Source: Candidatus Sulfopaludibacter sp. SbA3 (GTDB lineage: Bacteria > Acidobacteriota > Vicinamibacteria > Vicinamibacterales > UBA2999). From it: a stretch of DNA of 64,000 nucleotides. Shown in pieces: positions 7,071-15,716 of the stretch. Made by a program: the position numbers and the translations under genes. Location of the stretch: the NCBI GenBank assembly GCA_945903265.1, contig CAMDNQ010000014.1, positions 24,648 through 88,647 on the forward strand, in the 5' to 3' direction. The notes under the pieces are model-generated. The model was not told where the DNA came from. It did no database searches and was given only the letters and a program-made list of their open reading frames with translations. The number at the start of each line of letters is the position of its first letter. The first letter of the stretch is position 1.

Positions 7071-8630
7071 ATGACTCGATACATCGCGGCCGCGGCGGTC
7101 TGGATCCTGATGGGAACGCCACTGCCGGCTGCGGCGCAGGCGTCGTGCGAATCGCTGGCGAGCCTGGCGCTGCCCAACGCGAAAATTCTGTCGGCGCAGG
7201 TTGTCGCGGCTGGTGCATTCACCCCGGCGCAGGGCGGCGGCGGACGCGGCGGGCGTGGCGGCGCTCCAGCCGTCAACCCATACGCGAAGCTGCCGGAGTT
7301 CTGCCGCGTCGCGGCGGCGCTGACGCCCAGCAGCGATTCCGACATCCGCATCGAAGTCTGGCTCCCCGCGGCCGGATGGAACGGCAAGTTTCAGGCGGTC
7401 GGCAACGGCGGCCTGGCCGGCACGATCGCGTATCCCGCCATGGCGGGGGCGCTCGCGCAGGGCTACGCGACCGCGAGCACCGACACGGGCCACGTCGGCA
7501 ACAACGCCGACTTCGCGATCGGCCATCCCGAGAAGATGGTCGATTTCAGTCACCGCGCGATCCATGAAATGGCGGTGAAGGCAAAAGCGGTCATTCAGGC
7601 GACGTACGGAACCGCGCCGCGGCGCTCGTACTTCAACGGCTGCTCGCAGGGCGGACGTCAGGGCATCACGTCCGCGCAGCGGTATCCGGCAGACTTCGAC
7701 GGCATCGTCGCGGGCGCGCCGGCGTGGGGCGGCATGCGTCTGTACGCCGGCCGCATGACGCTCAATCACACCGTGAACAAATCGCCGGACGCGGTGATTC
7801 CAGCCGCCAAGTACCCGGTCATTCACAAGGCGGTGATGAACGCCTGCGACGCGCGCGACGGCGTCACGGATGGCGTCATCGAGAATCCGACCGCGTGCCG
7901 CTTCGATCCGCAGGTGCTGGCGTGCAAGGGCGAGGATACGTCCGCGTGCCTGACCGCCGGGCAGATCGCCTCCGCCCGCGCGATGCTGTCGCCGATCAAG
8001 CACCCGGTCACCGGCCAGACGGTGTACGACGGACACCTGTGGCCGGGAGCCGAGCTCGAATGGGATGTGCTGGGCGGGCCGCAGCCGAACGGAAATGTCG
8101 TCACGGTCTTCCGGAACCTGGTGATCAGGGACGCGAAGTGGGACCCCAAGGCGTTCAACCCGGCAACGGATATCGACACGGCCATGAAGTCCGAAGGGCA
8201 TGAGTGGCTGCTCTCGGATAACCCGAACTTGAAGCCGTTCTTCGATCGCGGCGGAAAGCTGCTCATGTATCACGGCTGGGCGGATCCGCAGGTGCCGTCC
8301 CACACCGCGATGACCTACTACAACAACGTGCTCAAGACCGTCGGCCAGCCGGCAGCCAACTCGATGGCGCTCTTCATGGTGCCGGGCATGCTGCACTGCA
8401 ACGGCGGATTGGGGACCGATACGTTCGACAAGGTGGGAACGCTCGAAGCCTGGGTCGAACGCGGCCAGAAGCCGGCGCGCATCGTCGCGTCGCACCTGAC
8501 GGACGGGAAGGTCGACAAGACGCGCCCGCTTTGCCCGTTCGGTCAGGTTGCGAAATGGAACGGCAAGGGCGATACGAATGACGCCGCGAACTTTGCCTGC
8601 GTTGCCGAGACGATGACCCTGTCTAGGTAG
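7071..8630 (+). CDS. Exported tannase/feruloyl esterase family protein
   Basis: A 519-residue secreted esterase with a signal peptide ending near AAAQA-SC. The family's CS-D-HC pattern is visible: NGCSQGGRQG (Cys191-Ser192 nucleophile) and MLHCNGG (His442-Cys443), the two Cys predicted to be disulphide-linked, with the acid near HGWADPQVP. It hydrolyses galloyl, feruloyl or related ester bonds of plant phenolics. GGAGG lies 4 bp before the ATG. A Gly-rich insert (QGGGGRGGRGG, residues 54-64) follows the mature N-terminus. Its 3' end overlaps the convergent MFS gene by 8 bp. It fits a plant-phenolic uptake and degradation role with the adjacent transporter and monooxygenase. Confidence 0.92.
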   Translation: MTRYIAAAAVWILMGTPLPAAAQASCESLASLALPNAKILSAQVVAAGAFTPAQGGGGRGGRGGAPAVNPYAKLPEFCRVAAALTPSSDSDIRIEVWLPAAGWNGKFQAVGNGGLAGTIAYPAMAGALAQGYATASTDTGHVGNNADFAIGHPEKMVDFSHRAIHEMAVKAKAVIQATYGTAPRRSYFNGCSQGGRQGITSAQRYPADFDGIVAGAPAWGGMRLYAGRMTLNHTVNKSPDAVIPAAKYPVIHKAVMNACDARDGVTDGVIENPTACRFDPQVLACKGEDTSACLTAGQIASARAMLSPIKHPVTGQTVYDGHLWPGAELEWDVLGGPQPNGNVVTVFRNLVIRDAKWDPKAFNPATDIDTAMKSEGHEWLLSDNPNLKPFFDRGGKLLMYHGWADPQVPSHTAMTYYNNVLKTVGQPAANSMALFMVPGMLHCNGGLGTDTFDKVGTLEAWVERGQKPARIVASHLTDGKVDKTRPLCPFGQVAKWNGKGDTNDAANFACVAETMTLSR

Positions 8631-10023
8631 CGATTTCCTCGAGACGCTTGTTGCGCGTTTCGACCATCCACGCGGCGGCCAGCGCTCCGATGACGCCGGC
8701 CGCCGCGAACATCAGGAACACCGCGCCGGTCCCGCCCGCGGCCACGAGATAGCCGACGAGCAGCGGCGCGGCCGCCGACGCCAGCCGCAGCCAGCAGGTG
8801 GCGGCGCCCGTCGCAATCGCGCGCATCCGGGTTGGGTAGATTTCTGGCGTGTAGAGATACAGCACCGCGTTGGCCGACCCCACGATCCCGTAACTGATCG
8901 TCACCAGCGCGATCACCGCGCCGACCGACCCCGACGCGAACGTCCCCAGCACCGCCAGCAGCAGCGCGCCCGCGACGAAACAGACGGTCATCCAGCGGCG
9001 GCGGCCCACGCGATCGATGACGAACGCGCAGACGAGCAGCAGGGCCACCTGCGCGATGTTGTTCAGTGTGCCCGCACGCAGCGACTCCTGGAGACTGAGG
9101 CCGTACACCCGGTTGTAGAGCGTCGGCATCCAGTTGTTCAGGCCGTTGGTGATGAAGTACGCACAGGCCCAGAGCACCCAGACAGCCAGCGTACGCGCCC
9201 GGTATGCGGGTGACAGCAGCTCGAACCAGCGTGTCTGTGAACCACGAAGGTCACGAGGAGTCTCCTTCGTGTCCTTCGTGGTTTCGGTGTTCATCCCCGC
9301 TGCGGCTTCCATTTCTTCGATGATGGCCTCTGCTTGTGCCAGTCGTCCACGTTGAATCAGCCACCGCGGCGACTCGCGCAGGCGGAGCAGCAGCACGGCG
9401 ATCACCAGGCCGGGGATTCCGCCGATGAGGAACATCGACTGCCAGCCGAGCGTCGGCACGACGATCGCGCCAATCTGGCCGGTCATCATCAGGCCGATCG
9501 GAAAAATCATCTCGTAGAGCAGGAAGAACTTTCCGCGGCCATGTGCTTTCGAGAGCTCGTTGATATAGACGGCGGCTACCGGCATCTCGCCGCCGACGCC
9601 AATGCCCTGAATCAGCCGCAGGACGAGGAGCGCAGGGAAGTTCCCGGCGAGCGCACAGGCCACGCTCATCACCGACATCACGGCTGTGGCCCCGGCCGCG
9701 CTGCGGATGCGTCCGTACCGCTCGGCAAGCGCGCCGAAGATCAGCGCGCCGGCGAACTGTCCGAGATACCCGGCCGCGATCAGCCAGCCGATCTGGACCG
9801 GCGTGATCCCCCAGAGCCGCACCAGCACCGGCAGCACGAATGCCAGCGACAGGGCGTCGAACGCGTCGAAGAACGTGGCGCTGCCCATGATGAGGCGCGC
9901 GCGCAGGTGCCAGCGCGTGAATGGAATGCGCTCGAGCCGTGCGATCAGCGCCGCGCTGGAGACGGTCTCAGGCAGAGGGGACCTGCTCGTGGTCGAGGGG
10001 GACGTTCCACGCGTCGTAGCCAT
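8623..10023 (-). CDS. MFS transporter, aromatic acid/sugar-porter type
   Basis: A 466-residue, roughly 12-TM permease with MFS signatures GALAERYGR after TM2-3, RLIQGIGVGGEMPVAAVYINEL, and RVGRRR in the second half. It is close to AAHS/sugar-porter carriers of aromatic acids. It starts inside the 3' end of the upstream FAD monooxygenase (56-bp overlap), suggesting translational coupling and a shared substrate. The central cytoplasmic loop contains MNTETTKDTKETPRDLRGSQ, encoded by a palindromic 'ACCACGAAGG' intergenic-type repeat (9241-9282) that has been accommodated in frame. Confidence 0.9.
   Translation of the reverse strand: MATTRGTSPSTTSRSPLPETVSSAALIARLERIPFTRWHLRARLIMGSATFFDAFDALSLAFVLPVLVRLWGITPVQIGWLIAAGYLGQFAGALIFGALAERYGRIRSAAGATAVMSVMSVACALAGNFPALLVLRLIQGIGVGGEMPVAAVYINELSKAHGRGKFFLLYEMIFPIGLMMTGQIGAIVVPTLGWQSMFLIGGIPGLVIAVLLLRLRESPRWLIQRGRLAQAEAIIEEMEAAAGMNTETTKDTKETPRDLRGSQTRWFELLSPAYRARTLAVWVLWACAYFITNGLNNWMPTLYNRVYGLSLQESLRAGTLNNIAQVALLLVCAFVIDRVGRRRWMTVCFVAGALLLAVLGTFASGSVGAVIALVTISYGIVGSANAVLYLYTPEIYPTRMRAIATGAATCWLRLASAAAPLLVGYLVAAGGTGAVFLMFAAAGVIGALAAAWMVETRNKRLEEIAT
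9241..9282 (+). repeat. ACCACGAAGG...CCTTCGTGGT palindrome inside the MFS gene
   Basis: The left arm ACCACGAAGGTCACGAGGAG and the right arm (reverse complement ACCACGAAGGACACGAAGG..) differ by one substitution and one indel. A second member lies at 46124-46179 between mccA and mccB. In this gene it falls in the hydrophilic loop between the two six-helix halves. Confidence 0.82.
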
Positions 10024-11131
10024 ACAGCCACGACGTATCGTCGCTGCCGCCCTTCATCCAGGTGTTCGCGCTCGAAATGGCCTGGATGCGCGCGGTCCGG
10101 GGTTTGCGGTGCGCCTCGTAGCGTGCGAACGCCGCGCGATAGTCATCGCCCTCCACGTCGACGAGACACCGTGTGAGCACGGCGGCATCTTCCATCGCCG
10201 TGGCCGCGCCCTGCGCCATGTACGGCGTCATCGGATGACACGAGTCGCCGAGCAGAACGACGCGCCCCTGGCTCCATGACGGCAGCGGCTCGCGCTCGAG
10301 GATCGCCCATTTATGGCAGCTGGGGCAGCCTTCCACGACCGCGCGCACGTCCGGATGAAAGCCCTCGTACGCCGCGCGCAGCTCCTCCACGTCGCCGGTC
10401 GTCGACCACGACTCGCGCGTCAGCCACTCGGCCGGCTCGGGCACGCTTGTGATCAGGTAAATCTCGCTGCGATCCGGTTTCGTGTAGTAGATGACGATGT
10501 GCCGATCGACGCCCCACCACTTGGTGCGGGACGGACCGACGTCAACGCCGCCCATGCGCGCGGACGGAAAGATCCCGCGATAGGCGATGCGCCCCTTGTG
10601 AATGGGTTCGTCGGGCCCGACGATGAGGTCGCGGACGATGGAATGGACGCCGTCCGCGCCGATCACCAGATCCGCCTCCGCCTTCGTCCCGTCGTCAAAG
10701 GAGAGCGTGACGTGGGACCGGCTCTCGTCAAGGCCGACCAGCTTCTTGTGCAGAGCGATCGCGTCGGAGGGGACGGCCGCCAGCAGTGCCTCATGCAGAT
10801 CCCCGCGGTGCATGCAGAGATACGGCGCGCCGAAGAGATCTTCCGGCATCGGCAGCTCACGAAGCACCTCGCCGGTATCCCACACGCGGTTCAGATGGGA
10901 GTACGGCTGAAAGGCGCTGTGCCGGACGCGCTCTTCGATGCCGATCTTCCGCAGGACCTTCATCGAGTTCGGCATCATCTGGATGCCGGCGCCCACACGC
11001 GCGAAACGGCTGGCCTGTTCGTAAATGCGAACGTCAAAGCCGGCCTGACGCAGCGTGGCGGCAACCGTGAGTCCGCCCAGTCCGGCGCCCACGATCGCGA
11101 TCAGGGGTTTCCGTCGAGACATCGCTGGCAT
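9968..11131 (-). CDS. FAD-dependent aromatic monooxygenase (salicylate / 6-hydroxynicotinate hydroxylase-like)
   Basis: A 387-residue class A flavoprotein hydroxylase. Dinucleotide fold IAIVGAGLGGL at the N-terminus, the DG motif LVIGADGVHS, and the GD motif LLGDSCHPMTPYMAQGAATA are all present. The C-terminal WLYGYDAWNVPL resembles 6-hydroxynicotinate 3-monooxygenase-type enzymes. It uses NAD(P)H and O2 to hydroxylate or oxidatively decarboxylate an aromatic acid. Start at 11131 (MPAMSRRK) or 11122 (MSRRK); no clear RBS decides. The 3' end overlaps the MFS gene, and the start overlaps that of the divergent cysteine-dioxygenase-like gene. Confidence 0.88.
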   Translation of the reverse strand: MPAMSRRKPLIAIVGAGLGGLTVAATLRQAGFDVRIYEQASRFARVGAGIQMMPNSMKVLRKIGIEERVRHSAFQPYSHLNRVWDTGEVLRELPMPEDLFGAPYLCMHRGDLHEALLAAVPSDAIALHKKLVGLDESRSHVTLSFDDGTKAEADLVIGADGVHSIVRDLIVGPDEPIHKGRIAYRGIFPSARMGGVDVGPSRTKWWGVDRHIVIYYTKPDRSEIYLITSVPEPAEWLTRESWSTTGDVEELRAAYEGFHPDVRAVVEGCPSCHKWAILEREPLPSWSQGRVVLLGDSCHPMTPYMAQGAATAMEDAAVLTRCLVDVEGDDYRAAFARYEAHRKPRTARIQAISSANTWMKGGSDDTSWLYGYDAWNVPLDHEQVPSA

Positions 11132-11755
11132 GATACTTTTTACAAACGTGGGTGTGCAGGTGGAACCGGAGATCGGCGCGCTGATCGCGAGGCTTGACGC
11201 GGCCGTGGACCCTTCGACGATGCTCGGGGCAGGCGGAAGCGATCCCGAGGCCGTCGTTCACCGCGTGAAGGCCGCGTTGCAGGCGGCGCTGCGCGCGAAC
11301 GACCTCGAGCTTCCGGCGCGGTTCCGGCGAACCCGGCCGGACACGTATGCGCGGCGGCTGCTGCACCGCGATCCCGAGGGCCGGTATACGGCGGTGGTGA
11401 TGACGTGGGGAGCTGGCCAGGGCACGTCGCTCCACGATCATTCCGGTCTCTGGTGCGTCGACTGCGTCGTCGATGGCGAGATCGCGGTCACGCAGTACGA
11501 CCTGATATCGGGCGACGGTGAAGGCGAGGGCGGTGCGTATGCCTTGCGCCGCAGACCTACGTGACCGCCTCGCGCGGCGAAGCCGGCTGTCTCATCCCGC
11601 CGTTCGAGTACCACACGCTCGCGAACGCCAGTCCCGGCCGCACATCCCTCACCCTGCACGTCTACGGCGGCGAGATGTCGCAGTGCCACGTCTTCGAGCC
11701 GGCGGGTGACGGTATGTTTCGGCGCGTCACCCACGACCTCTCCTACGACGAGTAA
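11130..11755 (+). pseudogene. Cysteine dioxygenase-like cupin, frameshifted
   Basis: The first part (11130 to about 11545) encodes a cysteine-dioxygenase-family N-terminus with the iron-binding segment SLHDHSGLWCVDCVVDGEI, then runs into a stop at 11562-11564. The family C-terminus (YVTASRGEAGCLIPPFEYH, then TLHVYGGEM with a further His, then CHVFEP) continues in the -1 frame to 11755. Loss of one base around 11535-11550 explains this: real inactivation or an assembly error. Such enzymes oxidise cysteine or 3-mercaptopropionate thiols. The start is uncertain: ATG 11130 overlaps the divergent gene; GTG 11148 is an alternative. Confidence 0.75.
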
Positions 11756-11801
11756 TCCGCGAGGTTCCCGCCGCGGCCAGCGCGATGCCGTTCTGGCTGG
11801 G

Positions 11802-11807
11802 TATAAT
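11802..11807 (+). promoter_or_regulatory. -10 promoter element upstream of first DUF5916 gene
   Basis: A perfect TATAAT, 25 bases before the ATG at 11833. No convincing -35 hexamer was found 17 bp upstream, so this is a partial promoter call. Confidence 0.5.
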
Positions 11808-11832
11808 TGCCCCTGCCCGCGCCCTTATCCCT

Positions 11833-14088
11833 ATGTTCCATAAAGGTTTCCCAGTTTTCCTGCTCGTGTCCCTGTGTGTGGTGTCAGCCGCGGCCGGGCA
11901 ATCGCCTGGCCTCTCGGAATTGCCGTTCGAGATCGACGGTCCGCCGGCGCCGACGCCTCCAGCGGTCTTCACGCGCGACGCCGAAGGGCGGACGACCATC
12001 CGCGCCACGCGGCTTGCGCAGCCGTTGCGGCTCGACGGTGCCCTCGATGAGTCGCTGTACACGGACGTGCAGGCGGTCGGTGGTTTCGTGCAGGTGGAGC
12101 CACGGCACGGAGACGCGGCCACCGAACAGACCGAGGTGTGGGTGTCGTTTGACGACGAGAACTTCTACATCACCCTGCGCTGCTGGGACAGCGCGCCCGA
12201 ACGGCGGGTCTCCACGGAACTTCGCCGCGATGTGACGAACTACATCAACGGCAACGACATCGTGAACCTGTTCCTCGACCCGTTCTACGACCGGCGCAAC
12301 GGGCTGTCGTTCACGTTGAACGCGATTGGCGCGCGCAACGACGGGCAGCAGATCGGCAACCAGTACAACGCCGACTGGAACCCGATCTGGGACCACGCGG
12401 TCGGCCAGTTCGAGGGTGGCTGGACCATCGAGATGGCGCTGCCGTTCCGATCGCTGCGCTACCGTCCAGGCCGTGCGCAGATCTGGGGCCTCAACGTCCT
12501 GCGCGTCATCCGATGGAAGAACGAATTGTCGGTGATGTCGCAGGTGCCGCCCGGGCGCGCCATGAACAGCGCGCAGTACTCCCCCATGACTGCGACGATC
12601 GTCGGCATCGAGGCGCCCGTAGCGTCGTTCAATCTTGACGTGAAGCCCTTTGCGGTCTCGTCAGCCACCACGGACCGCGCTAACGCGATCTCGAACGACC
12701 TCGACGGCGACGCGGGCCTCGACGTGAAGTATGCGACGCAGAACATGGTTGCCGATTTCACGTATAACACCGACTTCGCGCAGGTCGAAGCCGACGAGCA
12801 GCAGGTCAACCTGACGCGTTTCAGTCTGTTCTTTCCGGAGAAGCGCGAGTTCTTCCTCGAGAACCGGGACACGTTTTCATTTGGCGGCGTGGGGAACCAG
12901 GGCGAGGTCCCGGTGATGTTCTACAGCCGCCGGATTGGCCTCGACGGCGGACGGCCCATACCGGTCCAGGGCGGCGGCCGATTGACGGGCCGGATCGGCA
13001 ATTTCAACGTCGGCGTGCTGAGCATGCAGACCGACGACGTCCCGGCCACGGCGACGCAGGGAACGAACTTCTCCGTGGTCCGCCTGAAGCGCGACATCTT
13101 CCGGCAGAGCAGCGTCGGCGCAATCGCCACGCGGCGGTCGGTTGGCGCGATCGGCGCGGGCGAAAATCTCTCGTACGGCGTCGACGGCACGTTCAATTTC
13201 TTCAACGATCTGGCGGTCAACACCTACTGGGCGCGGACGCAGAGTGATCGCCGTGCCCGTGGTGACGACGTCAGCTACCGCGCGCAACTCGATCTCCGCG
13301 GCGATCGCTATGGCGCGCAGCTCGAACGGATGTTGATCGGCCCGAACTTCAATCCCGAGATGGGGTTCGTGCGCCGCGTCGACGCGAAGCGCACGCTTGC
13401 CGAGTTCCGGTTCAGCCCGAGGCCGCTGTCGATGGAGTCGGTGCGCCGCTTCTGGTGGCTGGGGAACGTCGATTATTACGAGAGCGCCGGGGGGCAGCTC
13501 GAATCCCGCGAGCAGAGCGGGGAGTTCGCGATCGAGTTTTCGAACGCCGACCGCTTCAGCCTCACGCTGACCGACGTGTACGAGTTCGTGCCGCGCCCGT
13601 TCCGGATCGGCGGCGGTGTCACGCTGCCGGTGGGCGGGTACGACTGGCAGAACCTCCGCGTTGGGTACAACATCAGCCCGCAGCGCCGCGCGGCCTCGAA
13701 CCTGGCGGTCGAGTACGGCACGTTTTACAACGGGCATCGCACAGCGTTCTCGGGAAGCCGCGGCCGGATCGCGCTGGGACCGCACTTCGCGATTGAGCCG
13801 AATTATTCGTGGAACCGCATCGAGCTCGCGCAGGGCGATTTCACCGCGCATCTCCTCGGGTCCCGGTTCGTGACGACCATCACGCCGCGCATGTTCGTCA
13901 GCGCGCTCATGCAGTACAACTCGAGCAATCACGCCGCCTCGGCGAACGTCAGACTGCGGTGGGAGTATCGGCCCGGGAGCGAGTTGTTCGTCGTCTATAA
14001 CGACGATCGGAACACGCTGGTCCGCGGATTCCCGCAGCTCTCCACGCGCGCGTTCGTCGTCAAGGTGAACCGCCTGCTTCGGTTCTAG
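11833..14088 (+). CDS. DUF5916 outer-membrane-type protein with N-terminal CBM9-like domain (paralog 1)
   Basis: A 751-residue exported protein. The start at 11833 begins a signal peptide (MFHKGFPVFLLVSLCVVSAAAG). Residues from about 50 to 240 form a CBM9/DOMON-like beta-sandwich (LDGALDESLY, WVSFDDENFYI, NGLSFTLNAIG, WTIEMALPFRSLRY). The rest is the DUF5916 region (FTYNTDFAQVEADEQQVNLTRFSLFFPEKREFFLEN) with beta-strand-rich, barrel-like sequence. The family has no firm function; carbohydrate or proanthocyanidin-type ligands and an outer-membrane location are suggested. A paralog lies at 57896-60190. It converges on the DUF6152 gene, the two stop codons sharing CTAG. Confidence 0.88.
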   Translation: MFHKGFPVFLLVSLCVVSAAAGQSPGLSELPFEIDGPPAPTPPAVFTRDAEGRTTIRATRLAQPLRLDGALDESLYTDVQAVGGFVQVEPRHGDAATEQTEVWVSFDDENFYITLRCWDSAPERRVSTELRRDVTNYINGNDIVNLFLDPFYDRRNGLSFTLNAIGARNDGQQIGNQYNADWNPIWDHAVGQFEGGWTIEMALPFRSLRYRPGRAQIWGLNVLRVIRWKNELSVMSQVPPGRAMNSAQYSPMTATIVGIEAPVASFNLDVKPFAVSSATTDRANAISNDLDGDAGLDVKYATQNMVADFTYNTDFAQVEADEQQVNLTRFSLFFPEKREFFLENRDTFSFGGVGNQGEVPVMFYSRRIGLDGGRPIPVQGGGRLTGRIGNFNVGVLSMQTDDVPATATQGTNFSVVRLKRDIFRQSSVGAIATRRSVGAIGAGENLSYGVDGTFNFFNDLAVNTYWARTQSDRRARGDDVSYRAQLDLRGDRYGAQLERMLIGPNFNPEMGFVRRVDAKRTLAEFRFSPRPLSMESVRRFWWLGNVDYYESAGGQLESREQSGEFAIEFSNADRFSLTLTDVYEFVPRPFRIGGGVTLPVGGYDWQNLRVGYNISPQRRAASNLAVEYGTFYNGHRTAFSGSRGRIALGPHFAIEPNYSWNRIELAQGDFTAHLLGSRFVTTITPRMFVSALMQYNSSNHAASANVRLRWEYRPGSELFVVYNDDRNTLVRGFPQLSTRAFVVKVNRLLRF

Positions 14089-14483
14089 TCGACCGTCTCG
14101 CCGGCTTTATCGCCCCACGAGAAACCGTCGGACGCTCGCTTCAGCGTGAGCATGCGGACGCGGCGGTCGGCCGGGTTCCGTCCGGGGTTGCCCAGAATCC
14201 ACACCACGTCGCCGACTTTCAGCGTGTCGCGGCTGACGCCCTGACCTCCGAGCTGGCCGGCGGCGCCCCATTCAACCGACCATCGCTGTTCCTGGCCCTT
14301 CGCGTCGGGCACCATCACATGCACGAAGGAATGCGGGTTCCGGAACTGGAACTGGATCAGCTTGCCCTCGACCGTCACCATCTTGCTTTCGTCGTAGGTC
14401 GCGGCAAATGAGTGATGGGCGTGAATGCCAGCGGCCGAGGCCGCAATGGCAAGTGCGAGCGCGACGAAAACCCTCGAGTTCAT
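14085..14483 (-). CDS. Exported DUF6152 protein (paralog 1)
   Basis: A 132-residue protein with a signal peptide (MNSRVFVALALAIAASAAGIHA) and the family's HHSFAATYDESKMVTVEGKL start, then a small OB-like beta domain with VEWG, VGDVVWILGNPGRN and RVRMLTL. The true start is set by CCGGAGGCAGGA just upstream of ATG. Function unknown; in this window the family occurs twice (see 61246-61638). It diverges from an amidohydrolase gene, with 39 bp between the starts. Confidence 0.85.
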   Translation of the reverse strand: MNSRVFVALALAIAASAAGIHAHHSFAATYDESKMVTVEGKLIQFQFRNPHSFVHVMVPDAKGQEQRWSVEWGAAGQLGGQGVSRDTLKVGDVVWILGNPGRNPADRRVRMLTLKRASDGFSWGDKAGETVD

Positions 14484-14506
14484 TCCTGCCTCCGGACGAT
14501 TTGCAG

Positions 14507-14512
14507 GATAAT
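14507..14512 (+). promoter_or_regulatory. -10 element close to amidohydrolase start
   Basis: GATAAT ending 10 bases before the ATG at 14523, which would place transcription initiation only about 4 bases upstream of the start codon. No Shine-Dalgarno sequence is visible. A -35 element is not clear. Confidence 0.4.
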
Positions 14513-14522
14513 CCCACCTCTG

Positions 14523-15716
14523 ATGCGTATGCAACGAGTCATTCTCCTCGTCGTCCTCCTCCTGGCTGGCATCGCGGCGGATACCGCGGCGCAGGACCTC
14601 GTCATCACCAACGCGCGAATTATCGTCGGCACCGGCCAGGTGATCGATCGCGGATCGGTCGTCGTCCGGGGCGGCCGGATCGCGTCGGTCGGAGCGGCTG
14701 CGGCCCCCGCCGGCGCCACCACAATCGATGCGCGCGGCATGACGGTGATGCCCGGCTTCATCGATGCGCATCGCCACATCATTCAGGGAAACGCCGATGA
14801 GTGGTTCGCGACTCAGGCGGCCGCGCGCATGCAGGAGTTTCTCGAGGCGGGGTACACCACGCTCATGTCCGGCGGCGGCCCCGTGCCGGGTATCGTGCAG
14901 CTGAAGGAGCGTGTCGACAGAGGCGAGCTGAAGGGGCCGCGCATCATCACCTCGGGCCGGGCCGATCCCGCGAATTTCAAAACGCCCGCGGCCGCCCGTG
15001 CGCAGGTGCAGGCGCTCGCGAAGGCGCGCGTCGAGATCATCAAGGCGGCCATCAGCCCGGCGGCGGAGGCGTGGGAAACCGAGGTGCTCGCGGCGATCGT
15101 GGACGAAGGCAGCAAGCACAAGCTGGACGTGATGGTCCACGCGGTCAGCCCGAAGGCCACGGTCGCTGCGGTGAAGGCCGGGGCACAGAAGCTGGTGCAC
15201 ACCCCGCATTTCGGATGGCTGACGGACGCTGAGGCGCGCATGATCCGCGACGCAGGCGTCGAGGTGCTGTCCTGTGCCGGGTTCGGCGTGCCGGTGTTCG
15301 GGGTGTTCAATCAGAACAACGTGCCGACGTTCCGTGACGGCAAGCCATGGCCCGACGCAATCCTCGACGGCCAGGGCCGAGGGCGCGAAGCGGGAGAGAA
15401 GATCGTCAACGCGCGCACGCTCTGGGATGCCGGCGTGACCTACGGGTTCGGCACCGATACCGGCTATCACCCGCGCGAGGGGCTCGCCCACGAGCTCCGC
15501 ACGCTCAACGTGATGTTCTCCCCGCAGGATCTCATCAGGCTCATGGGGCCGAGCACGGCCGCGTTCATCGAGAAGAGCGCGGAGCTCGGGACACTCGAAG
15601 CCGGCAAGTTCGCCGACATCGTGATGCTCGAGGGCAACCCGCTCGAGGGGTACTGGCATCTGCTGAATCCGAAGGTCGTCATCAAGGGCGGCGTGGTCAT
15701 GGTGGACAAACGGTGA
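14523..15716 (+). CDS. Exported amidohydrolase (imidazolonepropionase-like)
   Basis: A 397-residue protein with a signal peptide (MRMQRVILLVVLLLAGIAADTAAQ) followed by the amidohydrolase superfamily N-terminal beta-sandwich (LVITNARIIVGTG). Metal ligands are recognisable: DAHRH (HxH type), VMVHAVSP, HTPHFGW and the Asp in FGTDTGYHP. Such exported enzymes cleave C-N bonds or act as prolidases; the substrate is unknown. The stop codon overlaps the GTG start of the binding-protein gene (GTGA), implying translational coupling. Confidence 0.88.
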   Translation: MRMQRVILLVVLLLAGIAADTAAQDLVITNARIIVGTGQVIDRGSVVVRGGRIASVGAAAAPAGATTIDARGMTVMPGFIDAHRHIIQGNADEWFATQAAARMQEFLEAGYTTLMSGGGPVPGIVQLKERVDRGELKGPRIITSGRADPANFKTPAAARAQVQALAKARVEIIKAAISPAAEAWETEVLAAIVDEGSKHKLDVMVHAVSPKATVAAVKAGAQKLVHTPHFGWLTDAEARMIRDAGVEVLSCAGFGVPVFGVFNQNNVPTFRDGKPWPDAILDGQGRGREAGEKIVNARTLWDAGVTYGFGTDTGYHPREGLAHELRTLNVMFSPQDLIRLMGPSTAAFIEKSAELGTLEAGKFADIVMLEGNPLEGYWHLLNPKVVIKGGVVMVDKR

